A DNA stretch of 30,820 nt from Nemertoderma westbladi (taxonomy: Eukaryota > Xenacoelomorpha > Nemertodermatida > Nemertodermatidae): assembly GCA_032718475.1 (NCBI GenBank), contig JAUCBJ010008018.1, forward strand, positions 1 through 30,820, in the 5' to 3' direction. Below the pieces are notes generated by a model. The model saw only the letters and a list, made by a program, of their open reading frames with translations. It ran no database searches and had not been told where the DNA came from. Position numbers and translations under genes: made by a program. Positions 1-8,513 of the stretch are shown one piece after another; the stretch's first letter is position 1, and each line of letters opens with the position of its first letter.

Positions 1-264
1 TATTATTATTTAATCAAATAAAATTGACATATTGAAAGATACACATTAAAAATACACATTAAAATACCCTTTACAGTTAAGGTCAAATAGTCACGTTATT
101 TGCATAGAGATATGATGTAATTTCAAGATAGCAGAATATACTTCTAGGACGCGTAAAAACTGTGAGTCACAATAAAGTAAAAAAAACATTAGTTTTCTGA
201 GATCTAATTAAAATTATATCGACGATATGAACTAAATTATACGCAATTAGTCCGTTTATCGAAC
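1..264 (-). other. LINE A 3' UTR and probable tail
   Basis: This stretch follows the ORF2 stop codon on the minus strand. It is AT-rich with no open frame of note. The outermost bases read AATAATAATA on the minus strand, which resembles the simple-repeat tails on which many LINEs end. The window edge prevents confirmation of the true 3' terminus. Confidence 0.5.
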
Positions 265-3200
265 TCAAATATTGTAAAAATCTGTTATGCGTTTGTGCTT
301 GGCTCTAAAAGTGAGCCCTGGCAGTTCGTAACATTGTCGTATGTACTGTCCTTCCTCTAGGTGGCGTAGTGAGGTGGCTGGCTCAGATAGTCTGGCGAAT
401 AGGTTATTTGTATTGTATTTGTAGTTACAGAGTGACCCAATCGTGGGTAGACCATAATTAGCGACAGCTTTACTGTACACGCTTCCTAATCCTTGATAAT
501 ATGAACGTTGGTTCGATTGTAACGTGATGCGAAGTGATTCCTGAAGATTCTTGTTGGGACAGTTGAGAGACCGAAGCACCGTCCCCAGACATGACTTATA
601 CGCCTCTAGCGAGAGTGTTCCGGTCCCAAAGAGGTGATTTAAGGTGTCATTTGATACATAACATCCAACGTGAAGAATTCCTCGCAGATGTTTCCTATAA
701 TAAATTTCCACCATATCAGTATCTTTCTTGGATAGTTCGCCAATGCGGAATTTCAGTCTGTACAATAGGGACGACAATCCAACAGACCGCCATAACAGAG
801 CCACAATCCGTACAGGGTAGTGCTTCGTTGTCCATCCATTCCTATGGAATGTGTCTGCAAGCGCAGCTATTGATTGTATTATGTCAGATACATGAATGTT
901 ATTGTGATCCTGTTTAATCCCACGAATAGTGACCCCAAGGAATGTGAGGGATGGAGATGTGGCATGAAGATATCCATTTATAGAAATCATGAGCGGTGGA
1001 CTGTCGTTTTTCCGGTTGGTGTGAGATTCCTTGAAAATCCAGTTTACTTTAGATGTCTCTAATGCAAGGTTGAGATTCGTGAGTTCAGTTTGTATATGAC
1101 TAGCCATTTGCTCAATTTCATTGCTGGACGTTCCCATTAACAGTATGTCATCCGCATAAGAAAGTGTACCCATAATTAGATGAAAAATACGAAACCCTTT
1201 ACTGTCTGGCCCACCATCATGAAGTTGTGTAAGAATACCATTGGTGTAGAAATTGAATAATACGGGCGATATTATAGATCCCTGTTTAACACCATTATGC
1301 ATTGCAAATCCATTTGTGTCCACCATGCCATTGATGTTGATAAACACCATACTTGCTTTGTAATAAACTACCAGCAGTCGACATATATAGGGATTAATAT
1401 GTTCTGATAATTTTTTAAATAGAAGATAGTGATTAACAGAGTCGAATGCTGCTGCTATATCCATTTGGCAGACGTAAACCCCGGAGCCTCTACTGCGATA
1501 AAATTCGATATGTTCTAGAATAGCGCTGAGTATAACATCGGAACCGATACGTTTTTGGTAGGCGAATTGCATTCCATCAGGTATAATCTCCAAGAAATAT
1601 TCCTTTGCTACGATACCTTCCAGAACTTTTGCAAATAAACAAATGGATGCGATGGGACGGTAAGATGATGGGTTCATAGAATCTTTGCCTTTGCCTTTGT
1701 ATAGGCATTTTACAACTGTCTCCCCAAAGAAAGTTGGTACTATGCCTAGGCGAATGGATTCATTGTAAAGTCTGGCTAAGTGTTTGCATACTGTATCCTT
1801 ATCTGTGTAGATCAAGTGTTCGACTGTCAAGGTACGTTTATCCGGTGATTTACCTTTGCCCAGGAGTAAGATAACGTCTTCCACCGTCTTTTCTGAGATG
1901 AGCGGGTGCTCAGTCCCTTCACATTTAGCATTTATATCATCTATTAACGTTTCAAGATCTCCAGTTTCACCAGAATCTCTCTGAAATTGCTGACGCAGAT
2001 GGGTAGTAAGTGGGACGCGCATTGATTCTGAAGTTTCTACGGTTTGTTTATTCTTGAGGTGATTCCATAAGGAGCGAGGTTTGGCCGTATGGTTATGAAT
2101 TATCCCGTGAATATGATTAGATAGCCTGTTCTTGGTTAACCAGTTCCGAAGACGCCTCACTGCACGTTTTGAATCCTTGAACAAATGGTTGTAGCGATCT
2201 GATTGACATTTGCCACGCTCACACCAGATGCCATATAGAGTTCTGGTGATTTTGGACTTTTCATGCAATTGGGTACTCCTAATTCTATAATTACGAGTTC
2301 GTTTTCTGATGGAACTCTGGGGAACGTGTGCACAGGCAGCTTCGTAAAATACACTCTGTAATGATTCCCCATACCACTCCAAATCAACTTTGGTCCAACT
2401 GTAATGGCTACCTTCTATTACGTCATCTAGGTGGTTGAGATCGGCAATGGTCGCTTGCTTGTAACTTTCTAATTGCTCTTCGCTACATTTATGCCAGTTG
2501 AATCGACGAATACGATGGTGCGAAGAGTTTAATTTATTTACCGCACTGTCCGGAGTTGGTTTTATGGTAACTTTCAGTGTGGCGGATACAGGTACATGAT
2601 CGGATTGGTTTGATACGTTGTCCATATCGTAAATTCTACCATTAATTATCAAGTCTAACCCAGTGTCCGTAGTTAGTATATGGTCTATGTATGTACGCCC
2701 TCGCCCATAGAATGTGCAGCATGGGCCGTCAAAGTTATCAAGTGTATCAGCTGCCGCCAGAGTGTGGTCAGTTAGGAAGTCGTTCAGTGAAATTCCTCTG
2801 GCAGTTGCCACTTTTCTACTGTACCTTTTACCTTGGAGCGGCCCAACATCAGCATTCCCATCCATTAAGATTAGGGGTATCGTGGTATGATGAGAAGTAA
2901 CCACATTACTTAGTCTTCCAAGAAAGTCATTGTAGACACTGGGGGGCTTGCTGGAGTCCGGTGCATACGCTGAAATAATTAGGAGTTGTTTATAAAATCC
3001 ATCCATTGTGGCAAGCACACCTATGACGTCATTTCCAGATTCAACCGGTACAACGGAACTGAATATACCACGCTTAATAAGTATACATACGCCTCCCCGT
3101 GTGCTGTTGGTAACTTGTGACGTTGTTCCCGGTAGGTATTTACATATATAATCACCACCAAAGGTCCCATCTAAAATTTCTTTGCATTCAACTGCATCCA

Positions 3201-3645
3201 GCCAGTGTTCCTGTATAGCAAGAATGTCAATGTTGTTTCTTAATAAACTACTAATATAATCTAAATTTGCAATTAATCCCCTAGTGTTGAAACTACAGCA
3301 CTTTAATGTGGAAAAATCAGTGGAAATATATTTTTTATTGGTATTGTTTGAATCCGTGGGATAGGGTCGGCCGCTATTAAGGTTGGGGATGTAATTCGTA
3401 CTAATGTTATTATCCAAACTTGATATGTTAATGAAATTGTCCCGTATTATGTCGTTGTTCACATTATAAAACTCTGTATCAGCAGCACCCGCTGTTGTCC
3501 CACCACGATTATTAAAGGTGATTTCGCCCTCCCCAGCTGGACGTATAATGTTTGGTGTGGAATCCTGACACTGGGCTATTGTTATTGTTTGATTGATATG
3601 GGTAGGTGTGGTTGTATGTCTCTCTGCGGTCCTTCCATAGCGCAC
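265..3645 (-). CDS. LINE A ORF2: endonuclease / reverse transcriptase
   Basis: This open frame encodes the polyprotein that nicks target DNA and reverse transcribes the LINE RNA. Counting from the first codon of the open frame, the EEP endonuclease covers about residues 115-360, with a CCSFNTRG start, the catalytic Glu in AIQEHWL, and a SDHVPV motif near residue 347. The reverse transcriptase spans about 590-900. Motif A is MDIAAAFD (Asp729), motif C is YADD (830-833, bases 1147-1158), followed by TFLGV. All catalytic residues expected from the family are present and the frame is uninterrupted, so the copy looks young. The first codon here is GTG, not ATG. The first in-frame ATG (3004-3006, residue 214) lies inside the endonuclease, so the protein cannot start at its own AUG and keep the nuclease. 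The frame overlaps ORF1 by 134 bp and sits +1 relative to it, so it is probably reached from ORF1. Confidence 0.93.
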   Translation of the reverse strand: MRYGRTAERHTTTPTHINQTITIAQCQDSTPNIIRPAGEGEITFNNRGGTTAGAADTEFYNVNNDIIRDNFINISSLDNNISTNYIPNLNSGRPYPTDSNNTNKKYISTDFSTLKCCSFNTRGLIANLDYISSLLRNNIDILAIQEHWLDAVECKEILDGTFGGDYICKYLPGTTSQVTNSTRGGVCILIKRGIFSSVVPVESGNDVIGVLATMDGFYKQLLIISAYAPDSSKPPSVYNDFLGRLSNVVTSHHTTIPLILMDGNADVGPLQGKRYSRKVATARGISLNDFLTDHTLAAADTLDNFDGPCCTFYGRGRTYIDHILTTDTGLDLIINGRIYDMDNVSNQSDHVPVSATLKVTIKPTPDSAVNKLNSSHHRIRRFNWHKCSEEQLESYKQATIADLNHLDDVIEGSHYSWTKVDLEWYGESLQSVFYEAACAHVPQSSIRKRTRNYRIRSTQLHEKSKITRTLYGIWCERGKCQSDRYNHLFKDSKRAVRRLRNWLTKNRLSNHIHGIIHNHTAKPRSLWNHLKNKQTVETSESMRVPLTTHLRQQFQRDSGETGDLETLIDDINAKCEGTEHPLISEKTVEDVILLLGKGKSPDKRTLTVEHLIYTDKDTVCKHLARLYNESIRLGIVPTFFGETVVKCLYKGKGKDSMNPSSYRPIASICLFAKVLEGIVAKEYFLEIIPDGMQFAYQKRIGSDVILSAILEHIEFYRSRGSGVYVCQMDIAAAFDSVNHYLLFKKLSEHINPYICRLLVVYYKASMVFININGMVDTNGFAMHNGVKQGSIISPVLFNFYTNGILTQLHDGGPDSKGFRIFHLIMGTLSYADDILLMGTSSNEIEQMASHIQTELTNLNLALETSKVNWIFKESHTNRKNDSPPLMISINGYLHATSPSLTFLGVTIRGIKQDHNNIHVSDIIQSIAALADTFHRNGWTTKHYPVRIVALLWRSVGLSSLLYRLKFRIGELSKKDTDMVEIYYRKHLRGILHVGCYVSNDTLNHLFGTGTLSLEAYKSCLGTVLRSLNCPNKNLQESLRITLQSNQRSYYQGLGSVYSKAVANYGLPTIGSLCNYKYNTNNLFARLSEPATSLRHLEEGQYIRQCYELPGLTFRAKHKRITDFYNI

Positions 3646-5464
3646 AGGTTATCCCTTCCGTCCAAAAATCCTTTCCAAGTAGTATGGAAGCGTTGCCGCT
3701 TTCCATTATTAATTTCATATTCTTACTATTGTTGTGGATCCTCGTGGTTATCCGGTACACTTTTGCACCCCTTTCCTCAATGTAGGAAACAACCTCATCC
3801 TCTGTATGCCCCCGATGTATCCCATTTACAAAGTACACAGTCCTTTGCCGTGTGTGTTGGTCTGCTGCCCTGAGTTTGATATTATGATTGTCGTGTTCAC
3901 CTCGGTGTTTATTGTGCACATGATTCGTTGATGCAGAAACACCCCGGGCGGCATCCTGATTCTCCTTCAGTAAGCAATCGCTTGATTCATGGAATGGCGT
4001 CGGTCGTATGTTATCGTGGTTGTTGTGACTAGTCAATCCATTCAGTACTTCATACCGATTATGTACCGGAATACTATTGTTAATATACTGTTTACGGGGG
4101 GCTGGGGAGGAGATTCGATGGCGGCGTGAGTGACGGGTCCTGCTCTCCTTGCAGAAGGACATAGAGGAGGCTGCATGTAATGGTAAACTTGTGCTTTCCG
4201 AATCTACACCACTGACTGGGTGATTTTGGTAGGGTTGGGTTCTGTCTTTGTCTGCTACATTGGCGATGGAAAGGTTTGGTGTCCCCATCATTTTGTCATC
4301 CCCACTACATGAGGCAGAGTCAACAATTATCAGGTTCTCTAGATCTTCATTTATGTCATCAGGGATATACATATGTTCCAATTCCGTATTGATAGAGACG
4401 GCTTCGACATTGCAAGTTTGTGGAAGTTTGTAGGAAGTTCTATCAGGAATATTGGATTGTGTGTTTAACTTATTAAATTTGTGTTCTAATATCATCCTTA
4501 TGCGTCTTTCATGGCCTAATTCTTCTTTAAGATTGTTGAAATCTTGTTTCAGAGTGTCATACTGTGTTTCATTCCTACACATACGGGTTTGAAGAACTGC
4601 TATTGTGTTGATGAAGTCCTGTCGTAGTCTTTCCAATGAGATAGTTGAGTCCTCAATGCTTGTGTCTTTCTTGAGGCGGCGCTTATAGCTGTCCGTGAAG
4701 CAGTTGTCTTCTTTGCTTCTGTAGAGTTCATATATGTCCGTGGCCATCTCTTTATCAGATGCTCTAGATCGTAATTGAAGTGTAGCGCAGTTGATAGGAG
4801 TCATTAGGTATTTCACGTCTGTAAATAATTGTTCCCTCAACAAGATTCGTTGATCTATTGGAAGTTTAGTAATTAAGCGAATTGCATCATGGCGAGGATG
4901 TTGGACAATTTGATGCAGGGGGGACCCATCCATCAATTTGTTTAATACTGACCAGTGATTATTCTCAGATGAGTCATCTTTGTTGTTCAGGGTGCTCACA
5001 CTAGGTGTAACTATAATAGGCCTTTGCAATGGGGCCACGTTTGAAATTCGTGCAGTATCTATTTTCACTTCTGAGACGCTCTTTTCTATCCAATTACGCA
5101 ACTGAGTGGAGTCAGTATGTTCCAGGCCAATAATTTTGGTGTCAGTTGCAAGGGCAACAGCATATAAGCAAACAAAGCCACCACAGTCGAAATGATTTTT
5201 TTGATCGGGGAATGATCGTTTATACTTCATATCCACCTTCCAATCAGCCGGAATTCCACGAACCTTATTTATTAAATTTAATATATTACAGATAGATTCT
5301 GAAATGACGTGGTCAGATTTAACTGTGTCTAAACTGTTGAGAGAATATACCCTTTTCTCCTTCTGATCTGCCACATGCAAAATAAAATGTTTCCTACGAC
5401 AGTCGGGGAAAACTGGTAGGGTCACACCTGTTTGTAATATATGATATGGCGCTCGCCGTGTCAA
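3512..5464 (-). CDS. LINE A ORF1, second part: Ulp1-like protease core, coiled coil, RRM-like domain
   Basis: The 650-codon open frame begins without an ATG (TTG at 5464) and continues ORF1 after a frame change. Residues about 20-100 match the catalytic core of Ulp1/SENP (C48) proteases: His26 in KHFILH, Gln88, and Cys94 in HFDCGGFVC, with the Gln-Cys spacing of six seen in Ulp1. The acidic member, expected 17 residues after His, is Asn43. Residues about 276-335 look like a coiled coil. Residues about 543-613 (bases 3622-3835) resemble the RRM-like nucleic-acid-binding domain of LINE ORF1 proteins, starting VYFVNGI and ending ITCALWK. The C-terminus is Asn/Ser-rich and stops at CUU-UAA. The likely role is a nucleic-acid-binding chaperone carrying a protease; the protease target is unknown. 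The frame break from the first part lies inside the protease domain and is probably an indel. Confidence 0.8.
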   Translation of the reverse strand: MTRRAPYHILQTGVTLPVFPDCRRKHFILHVADQKEKRVYSLNSLDTVKSDHVISESICNILNLINKVRGIPADWKVDMKYKRSFPDQKNHFDCGGFVCLYAVALATDTKIIGLEHTDSTQLRNWIEKSVSEVKIDTARISNVAPLQRPIIVTPSVSTLNNKDDSSENNHWSVLNKLMDGSPLHQIVQHPRHDAIRLITKLPIDQRILLREQLFTDVKYLMTPINCATLQLRSRASDKEMATDIYELYRSKEDNCFTDSYKRRLKKDTSIEDSTISLERLRQDFINTIAVLQTRMCRNETQYDTLKQDFNNLKEELGHERRIRMILEHKFNKLNTQSNIPDRTSYKLPQTCNVEAVSINTELEHMYIPDDINEDLENLIIVDSASCSGDDKMMGTPNLSIANVADKDRTQPYQNHPVSGVDSESTSLPLHAASSMSFCKESRTRHSRRHRISSPAPRKQYINNSIPVHNRYEVLNGLTSHNNHDNIRPTPFHESSDCLLKENQDAARGVSASTNHVHNKHRGEHDNHNIKLRAADQHTRQRTVYFVNGIHRGHTEDEVVSYIEERGAKVYRITTRIHNNSKNMKLIMESGNASILLGKDFWTEGITCALWKDRRETYNHTYPYQSNNNNSPVSGFHTKHYTSSWGGRNHL

Positions 5465-6677
5465 ATGTGTCCTGCCGCAGCTTTCGGCAGAGGGTTGAAT
5501 CTACACAACCTATGGAATCAGTTTGCCGCTGCAAAATGGACAGAAACGAGTCGACAATTAATGTTGAGAGGAAATTATCATCTTCGAAATAGTCCCAGTC
5601 GGGATCACTGGGCTTCAGTAGAACTAAGCCTTGAGCATCTGGTAACGTGGTTGCTGCTAACACCACTGCTTCCTCATTGAAACCTTCGCTCACATCTGGA
5701 AACACATGAACCGATTCTTTTAATTCCATACCGATGTAACTATTTGGATTACGAATTGGCAGAGCGTTGTTAAAAGATGACGACGCCTTGATTGATGTAA
5801 TGATGACGTCTGAGTCACTGCCTGGCACATGAATTGTTTTTGCACAAACATTGTTGGGGCAGAAATAAGGTGCTGTTGCCGATAATACTGAGTGTGGAGA
5901 GATGTTGGCGGAGTGGGTTACCGGTGGTGTCGTTGATTGAGGTGTAGGTGTAGATTGAGTATTGAGTGACGTTTGTGAGTGGGTTGCTGGTGGGGAGATT
6001 GTTTGAGATGTGGGTGTTGGTTGTAACTGGGTCATGGGTGTTGGTTGTGAAGCAGGTTTGGGCATAGGCCTCGAAAGTAAATGAGTTGCTGGTATGGTCT
6101 TCTGTTGGGACGAGGGTGTGATTTGAGACAATGATGTTTCTAACAGCATTGGTTGGTTTCTTTTAGAAACTATATTTTTATGCTTTGTAGCCTTCTTTTT
6201 TTGCTTTGTTGCCTTTATAGGCCTCTGTTGTGAAGTTTGGGAGCGACCTTTGCTTCTCGTGTGAGGGCTATGTGTGAGTGTCTTATCGTTGAGTGTGGGT
6301 GAGTGTGCTGGATGAGTGTCCTCGGGTATTGTTGGGCTATAGTCAATGTCCGTTGTCAGGTCTGAATTAAGTGAGGAGACAGTGTGGGATGATGTAGTGG
6401 TGTGTAAGTCTAGCGTCTTGGTGGATGTGTAGACTAACTTACAAGAGCTGTATACAGGTACATCAGCATTATGTACACCACTATGTATTGGTAAAGTATT
6501 AACAACAACCCCCGTAGTTATATAGTTATTTTTCTCACCATTATCCGATGTAGTGGAAGCTGTTACCATAGTTGTCGTATCAGTTTTGCGACTGCAGGCA
6601 AGATTTCCATCAATGCCTCCCCGGCCCAGGTCACTGGCTGTACGGATTCCCGAACCTAACTGAGCCGGGGTTGGCAT
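5394..6677 (-). CDS. LINE A ORF1, first part: low-complexity N-terminus and start of Ulp1-like domain
   Basis: This frame starts at a true ATG (6675-6677) and runs 427 codons. Residues 1 to about 270 are rich in Thr, Ser, Pro and Gln and are probably disordered. A Lys-rich stretch (KATKQKKKATKHKN) could bind nucleic acid or act as a nuclear signal. From about residue 355 the text resembles the N-terminal half of a C48 protease (DDNFLSTLIVDSFLSIL). The catalytic His and Cys lie in the next frame, so the domain is split. The downstream frame is +1 and overlaps by 71 bp. The stop context (UCG-UAG) does not favour tRNA slippage, so I read this break as a frameshift mutation of this copy rather than programmed recoding. 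A 157-codon array-encoded frame ends at 6680, two bases before this ATG. Confidence 0.75.
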   Translation of the reverse strand: MPTPAQLGSGIRTASDLGRGGIDGNLACSRKTDTTTMVTASTTSDNGEKNNYITTGVVVNTLPIHSGVHNADVPVYSSCKLVYTSTKTLDLHTTTSSHTVSSLNSDLTTDIDYSPTIPEDTHPAHSPTLNDKTLTHSPHTRSKGRSQTSQQRPIKATKQKKKATKHKNIVSKRNQPMLLETSLSQITPSSQQKTIPATHLLSRPMPKPASQPTPMTQLQPTPTSQTISPPATHSQTSLNTQSTPTPQSTTPPVTHSANISPHSVLSATAPYFCPNNVCAKTIHVPGSDSDVIITSIKASSSFNNALPIRNPNSYIGMELKESVHVFPDVSEGFNEEAVVLAATTLPDAQGLVLLKPSDPDWDYFEDDNFLSTLIVDSFLSILQRQTDSIGCVDSTLCRKLRQDTFDTASAISYITNRCDPTSFPRLS

Positions 6678-6708
6678 TACTAAATGTAGATTCGAAGGTA
6701 CTCGGTAT

Positions 6709-8358
6709 GAAGGCTCCTCGTCGCCCCGGCAGAATCCCGGATTGTCATCGACTCGAAGGGATCGGCAGGGTTCGACTTGGTGGGTTCCTCCGGGCTCCTC
6801 GTCACCCCGGTGGACTCCCGGATCGTCATCGACTCGGAGGGATCGGCAGGGTTCGACCTGGTGGGTTCCTCCGGGCTCCTCGTCGCCCCGGCGGACTCCC
6901 GGATCGCCGTCGAGTCGGAGGAATCGGCAGGGTTCGACCTGGTGGGTTCCTCCGGGCTCCTCATCACCCCGGCAGACTCCCGGATAGTCATCGACTCGGA
7001 GGGATCGGCAGGGTTCGACCTGGTGGGTTCCTCCGGGTTCCTCGTCGCCCCAGTAGACTCCCGGATCGTCTTAGACTCGGAGGGATCGGCGGGGTTCGAC
7101 CTGGTGGGTTCCTCCGGGCTCCTCTTCGCCCCGGCGGACTCCCGGATCGTCATCGACTCGGAGGGATCGGCAGGGTTCGACCTGGTGGGTTCCTCCGGGT
7201 TCCTCGTCGCCCCGGTGGACTGGACTCCCGGATCGTCATCGACTCAGAGGGATCGGCAGGGTTCGACCTGGTGGGTTCCTCCGGGCTCATCGTCGCCCCG
7301 GTGGACTCCCGGATCGTCTTCGACTCGGAGGGATCGGCAGGGTTCGACCTGGTGGGTTCCTCCGGGCTCCTCGTCGCCCCGGCGGACTCCCAGATCGTCG
7401 TCGACTTGGAGGGATCGGTATGGTTCGACTTGGTGGGTTCCTCCGGGCTCCTCGTCGCCCCGGCGGACTCCCGGATCGTCATTGACTCGGAGGGATCGGC
7501 AGGGTTCGACCTGGTGGGTTCATCCGGGTTCCTCGTTGCCCCGGCGGATTCCTGGATCGTCATCGACTCGGAGGGATCGGTAGGGTTCGACCTGGTGGGT
7601 ACCTCCGGGTTCCTCGTCGCCCCGGCGGACTCCCGGATCATCATCGACTCGGGGGGATCGGTATGGTTCGACCTAGTGGGTTCTTCCGGGTTCCTCATCG
7701 CCCCGGTGGACTCCCAGATCGTCATCGACTCGGAAGGATCGGCGGGGTCGGACCTGGTGGGTTCCTCCGGGTTCCTCGTCGCCCCGGGGGACTCCCGGAT
7801 CATTATCGACTCAGAGCGATCGGCAGGGTTCGACCTGGTGGGTTCATCCGGGTTCCTCGTCGCCCCGGCGGACTCCCGGATCATCGTCAAATTGGAGGGA
7901 TCGGCAGGGTTTGACCTGGTGGGTTCCTCCAGGTTCCTTGTCGCTCCGGCAGACTCCCGGATCGTCATCGATTCGGAGGAATCGGCAGGGTTTAACCTGA
8001 CAGGTTCCTCCGGGTTCCTCGTCGCCCCGGCGGACTCCCGGATCGTCGTCGACTTAGAGGGATTGGCAGGGTTCGACCTGGCGGGTTCCTCGTCACCCCG
8101 GCAGACTCCCGGATCGTCATCGACCCGGAGGGATCGGCAGGATTCGACCTGGCGAGTTCCTCCGGGTTCCTCATCGCCCCGGCAGGACTCCCGGATCGTC
8201 GTCGACTCAGAGGGATTGGCAGGGTTCGACCTTGCGGGTTCCTCCGGATTCCTCATCGCCCCGGGTTCCTCATTACCCCGGTGGACTCCCGGATCGTCGT
8301 TGACTCAGAGGGATCGGCAGGGTTGGGCCTGGTGGGTTCCTCCGGGTTCCTCTTCACC
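6709..8358. repeat. 81-bp GC-rich minisatellite, about 20 copies
   Basis: The region is a head-to-tail array with a period of 81 bp. A typical unit runs from GACTCCCGGATCGTCATCGA through a GGGTTCGACCTGGTGGGTTC core to a CCTCGTCGCCCCGG end. Because 81 is a multiple of three and the unit lacks stops, long open frames appear on both strands. The plus frame gives a 27-residue period (DSRIVIDSEGSAG...), the minus frame another (MTIRESAGATRNPEEPTRSN...). Small indels, such as a 5-bp insertion near 7216 and irregular units at about 8090-8280, break every frame, which argues against a conserved repeat protein. The array abuts LINE A ORF1 and may be its 5' region. It is far richer in GC than its surroundings. 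Confidence 0.95.
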
Positions 8359-8513
8359 CCGCTGGCCATGTTAGTTGGTGGGCCTATTCCAGAGCCATTC
8401 AGATGACAGCCGGTTCTCTTTTTTTGTTGACGTTGCGAGTCAGCCTGGGTGAGGGTGGGTCGAGGCAGACGACTACTGCGCAATTTCACTGGAGTGCGCA
8501 CCATGGTCGGCAT
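8253..8513 (-). other. Possible non-repeat leader ORF running into the 81-bp array
   Basis: On the minus strand an ATG at 8511-8513 opens 86 codons. The first ~52 residues are unique and basic (MPTMVRTPVKLRSS...), then the frame enters the 81-bp array. It is in the same frame register as the LINE A ORF1 ATG at 6677 (1836 bp apart, divisible by three). It could be an original ORF1 N-terminus with the array expanded inside the gene, or a chance frame. Array indels now separate the two. Confidence 0.2.

Larger units (their letters stand above)
1..6708 (-). mobile_element. LINE 'A': APE-type non-LTR retrotransposon with Ulp1-like protease
   Basis: A nearly complete non-LTR retrotransposon on the minus strand. 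It reads, in transcription order: ORF1 (6677 to 3512, in two overlapping frames), ORF2 (3645 to 265) and a short 3' UTR that reaches the left window edge. No LTR, integrase or tyrosine recombinase is present. ORF2 carries an N-terminal exonuclease-endonuclease-phosphatase domain followed by a reverse transcriptase, which defines an APE-type LINE. The 5' limit is uncertain because an 81-bp minisatellite starts about 30 bp before the ORF1 ATG and could belong to the element. The 3' end may coincide with the first bases of the window, where the minus strand reads as an AATAATA-type tail. I could not identify target-site duplications. The clade is not assigned; that needs an RT phylogeny. Confidence 0.9.

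Noticed and set aside
6572-8374. A 600-residue plus-strand repeat protein over the 81-bp array
   Set aside because: The unit length is a multiple of three without stops, so several frames on both strands stay open. Indels break the repeat frame, and the start lies antisense to LINE A ORF1.
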